This document shows positions 13,316 through 13,418 of a stretch of 13,418 nt of DNA, one piece after another. Source of the stretch: an uncultured Acidimicrobiia bacterium (GTDB lineage Bacteria > Actinomycetota > Acidimicrobiia > IMCC26256 > CALEDW01). The translations under genes and the position numbers were made by a program. The DNA lies in assembly GCA_937949585.1 (NCBI GenBank), contig CALEDW010000197.1, positions 1-13,418 on the forward strand. The letters are read 5' to 3'. The notes under the pieces were generated by a model. The model saw only the letters and a list, made by a program, of their open reading frames with translations, was not told the origin of the DNA and did no database searches. The first letter of the stretch is position 1. Each line of letters begins with the position of its first letter.

Positions 13316-13418
13316 ATGCGGATCCTGCACACCGCCGACTGGCACGTCGGGCGCACGATCCGCGGCCTTCCCCGGCACCAGGAGCACGAGGCGGTGCTGG
13401 GCTCCATCGTGGCGACGG
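13316..13418 (+). CDS. sbcD: Nuclease SbcD (Mre11 family), 5' end only
   Basis: The first 34 codons of SbcD, the nuclease subunit of the SbcCD DNA double-strand exonuclease/hairpin endonuclease, are present; the window edge cuts the gene. MRILHTADWHVGRTI is the standard start of the family and contains the first metallophosphatase motif D-x-H (Asp8, His10), which binds the active-site manganese. The ATG lies 4 nt after the stop of the HerA-like gene, so the two are co-transcribed. sbcC (Rad50-like) is expected just downstream, outside the window. Confidence 0.9.
   Translation, partial: MRILHTADWHVGRTIRGLPRHQEHEAVLGSIVAT

Noticed and set aside
10939..13407. An 822-codon open frame on the minus strand opposite the HerA-like gene.
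   Set aside because: No recognisable motif; the plus-strand HerA-like gene and SbcD explain the sequence.
1..13418. Search by eye for tRNA or rRNA genes, insertion sequences, phage genes and CRISPR arrays.
   Set aside because: No such signal was found. Composition is even throughout and every gene larger than 400 bp belongs to an ordinary chromosomal family.

Overview
This is a 13.4 kb window of very GC-rich DNA (roughly three quarters G+C by eye). Genes are tightly packed, start often at GTG, and use codons ending in G or C. Together with leaderless-looking promoters of the TAnnnT type, an HBHA-like Lys/Ala/Pro tail protein and a TreT-type glycosyltransferase, this suggests an actinobacterium, perhaps a member of Acidimicrobiia or a similar uncultured lineage. 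That placement is inference; no rRNA or tRNA gene is present to confirm it.

The left 6.6 kb is a [NiFe]-hydrogenase locus built around one 68-bp divergent promoter region (1776-1843). To the left, on the minus strand, lie an iron-sulfur beta subunit of sulfhydrogenase type (HydB-like) and, overlapping it by ATGA, a small cyclic-nucleotide-binding-fold protein. The rest of this operon (FAD/NAD subunit, small and large hydrogenase subunits expected) would lie beyond base 1. To the right, on the plus strand, is a compact maturation operon hypF-hypC-hypD-hypE. It makes and assembles the Fe(CN)2CO group: HypF and HypE make the cyanide ligand from carbamoyl phosphate, and HypC and HypD hold the iron. 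HypA and HypB (nickel insertion) are not in the window.

The middle (6.6-8.6 kb) holds a coiled-coil protein with a lysine-rich, histone-like tail on the plus strand, converging on a minus-strand pair: a membrane-anchored FKBP peptidyl-prolyl isomerase followed by a VOC/glyoxalase-family protein. A strong hairpin sits between the convergent ends.

From 8.6 to 11.5 kb come a TreT-like trehalose-forming glycosyltransferase (minus), a secreted fasciclin-domain protein (plus) and orotidine-5'-phosphate decarboxylase pyrF (minus). The last two converge with a 20-bp overlap.

The right end starts a DNA-repair operon on the plus strand, divergent from pyrF: a HerA-type ATPase with an unusual P-loop, then the first 34 codons of SbcD (Mre11 family), cut by the window edge. 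This resembles the archaeal HerA-Mre11-Rad50 gene arrangement. No mobile element, CRISPR array or RNA gene was seen. The most notable points are the promoter architecture (TA steps shared by divergent -10 elements, with start codons 6-7 nt from the -10), the HerA-SbcD pairing with its atypical P-loop, and the cyclic-nucleotide-fold protein coupled to a hydrogenase subunit.
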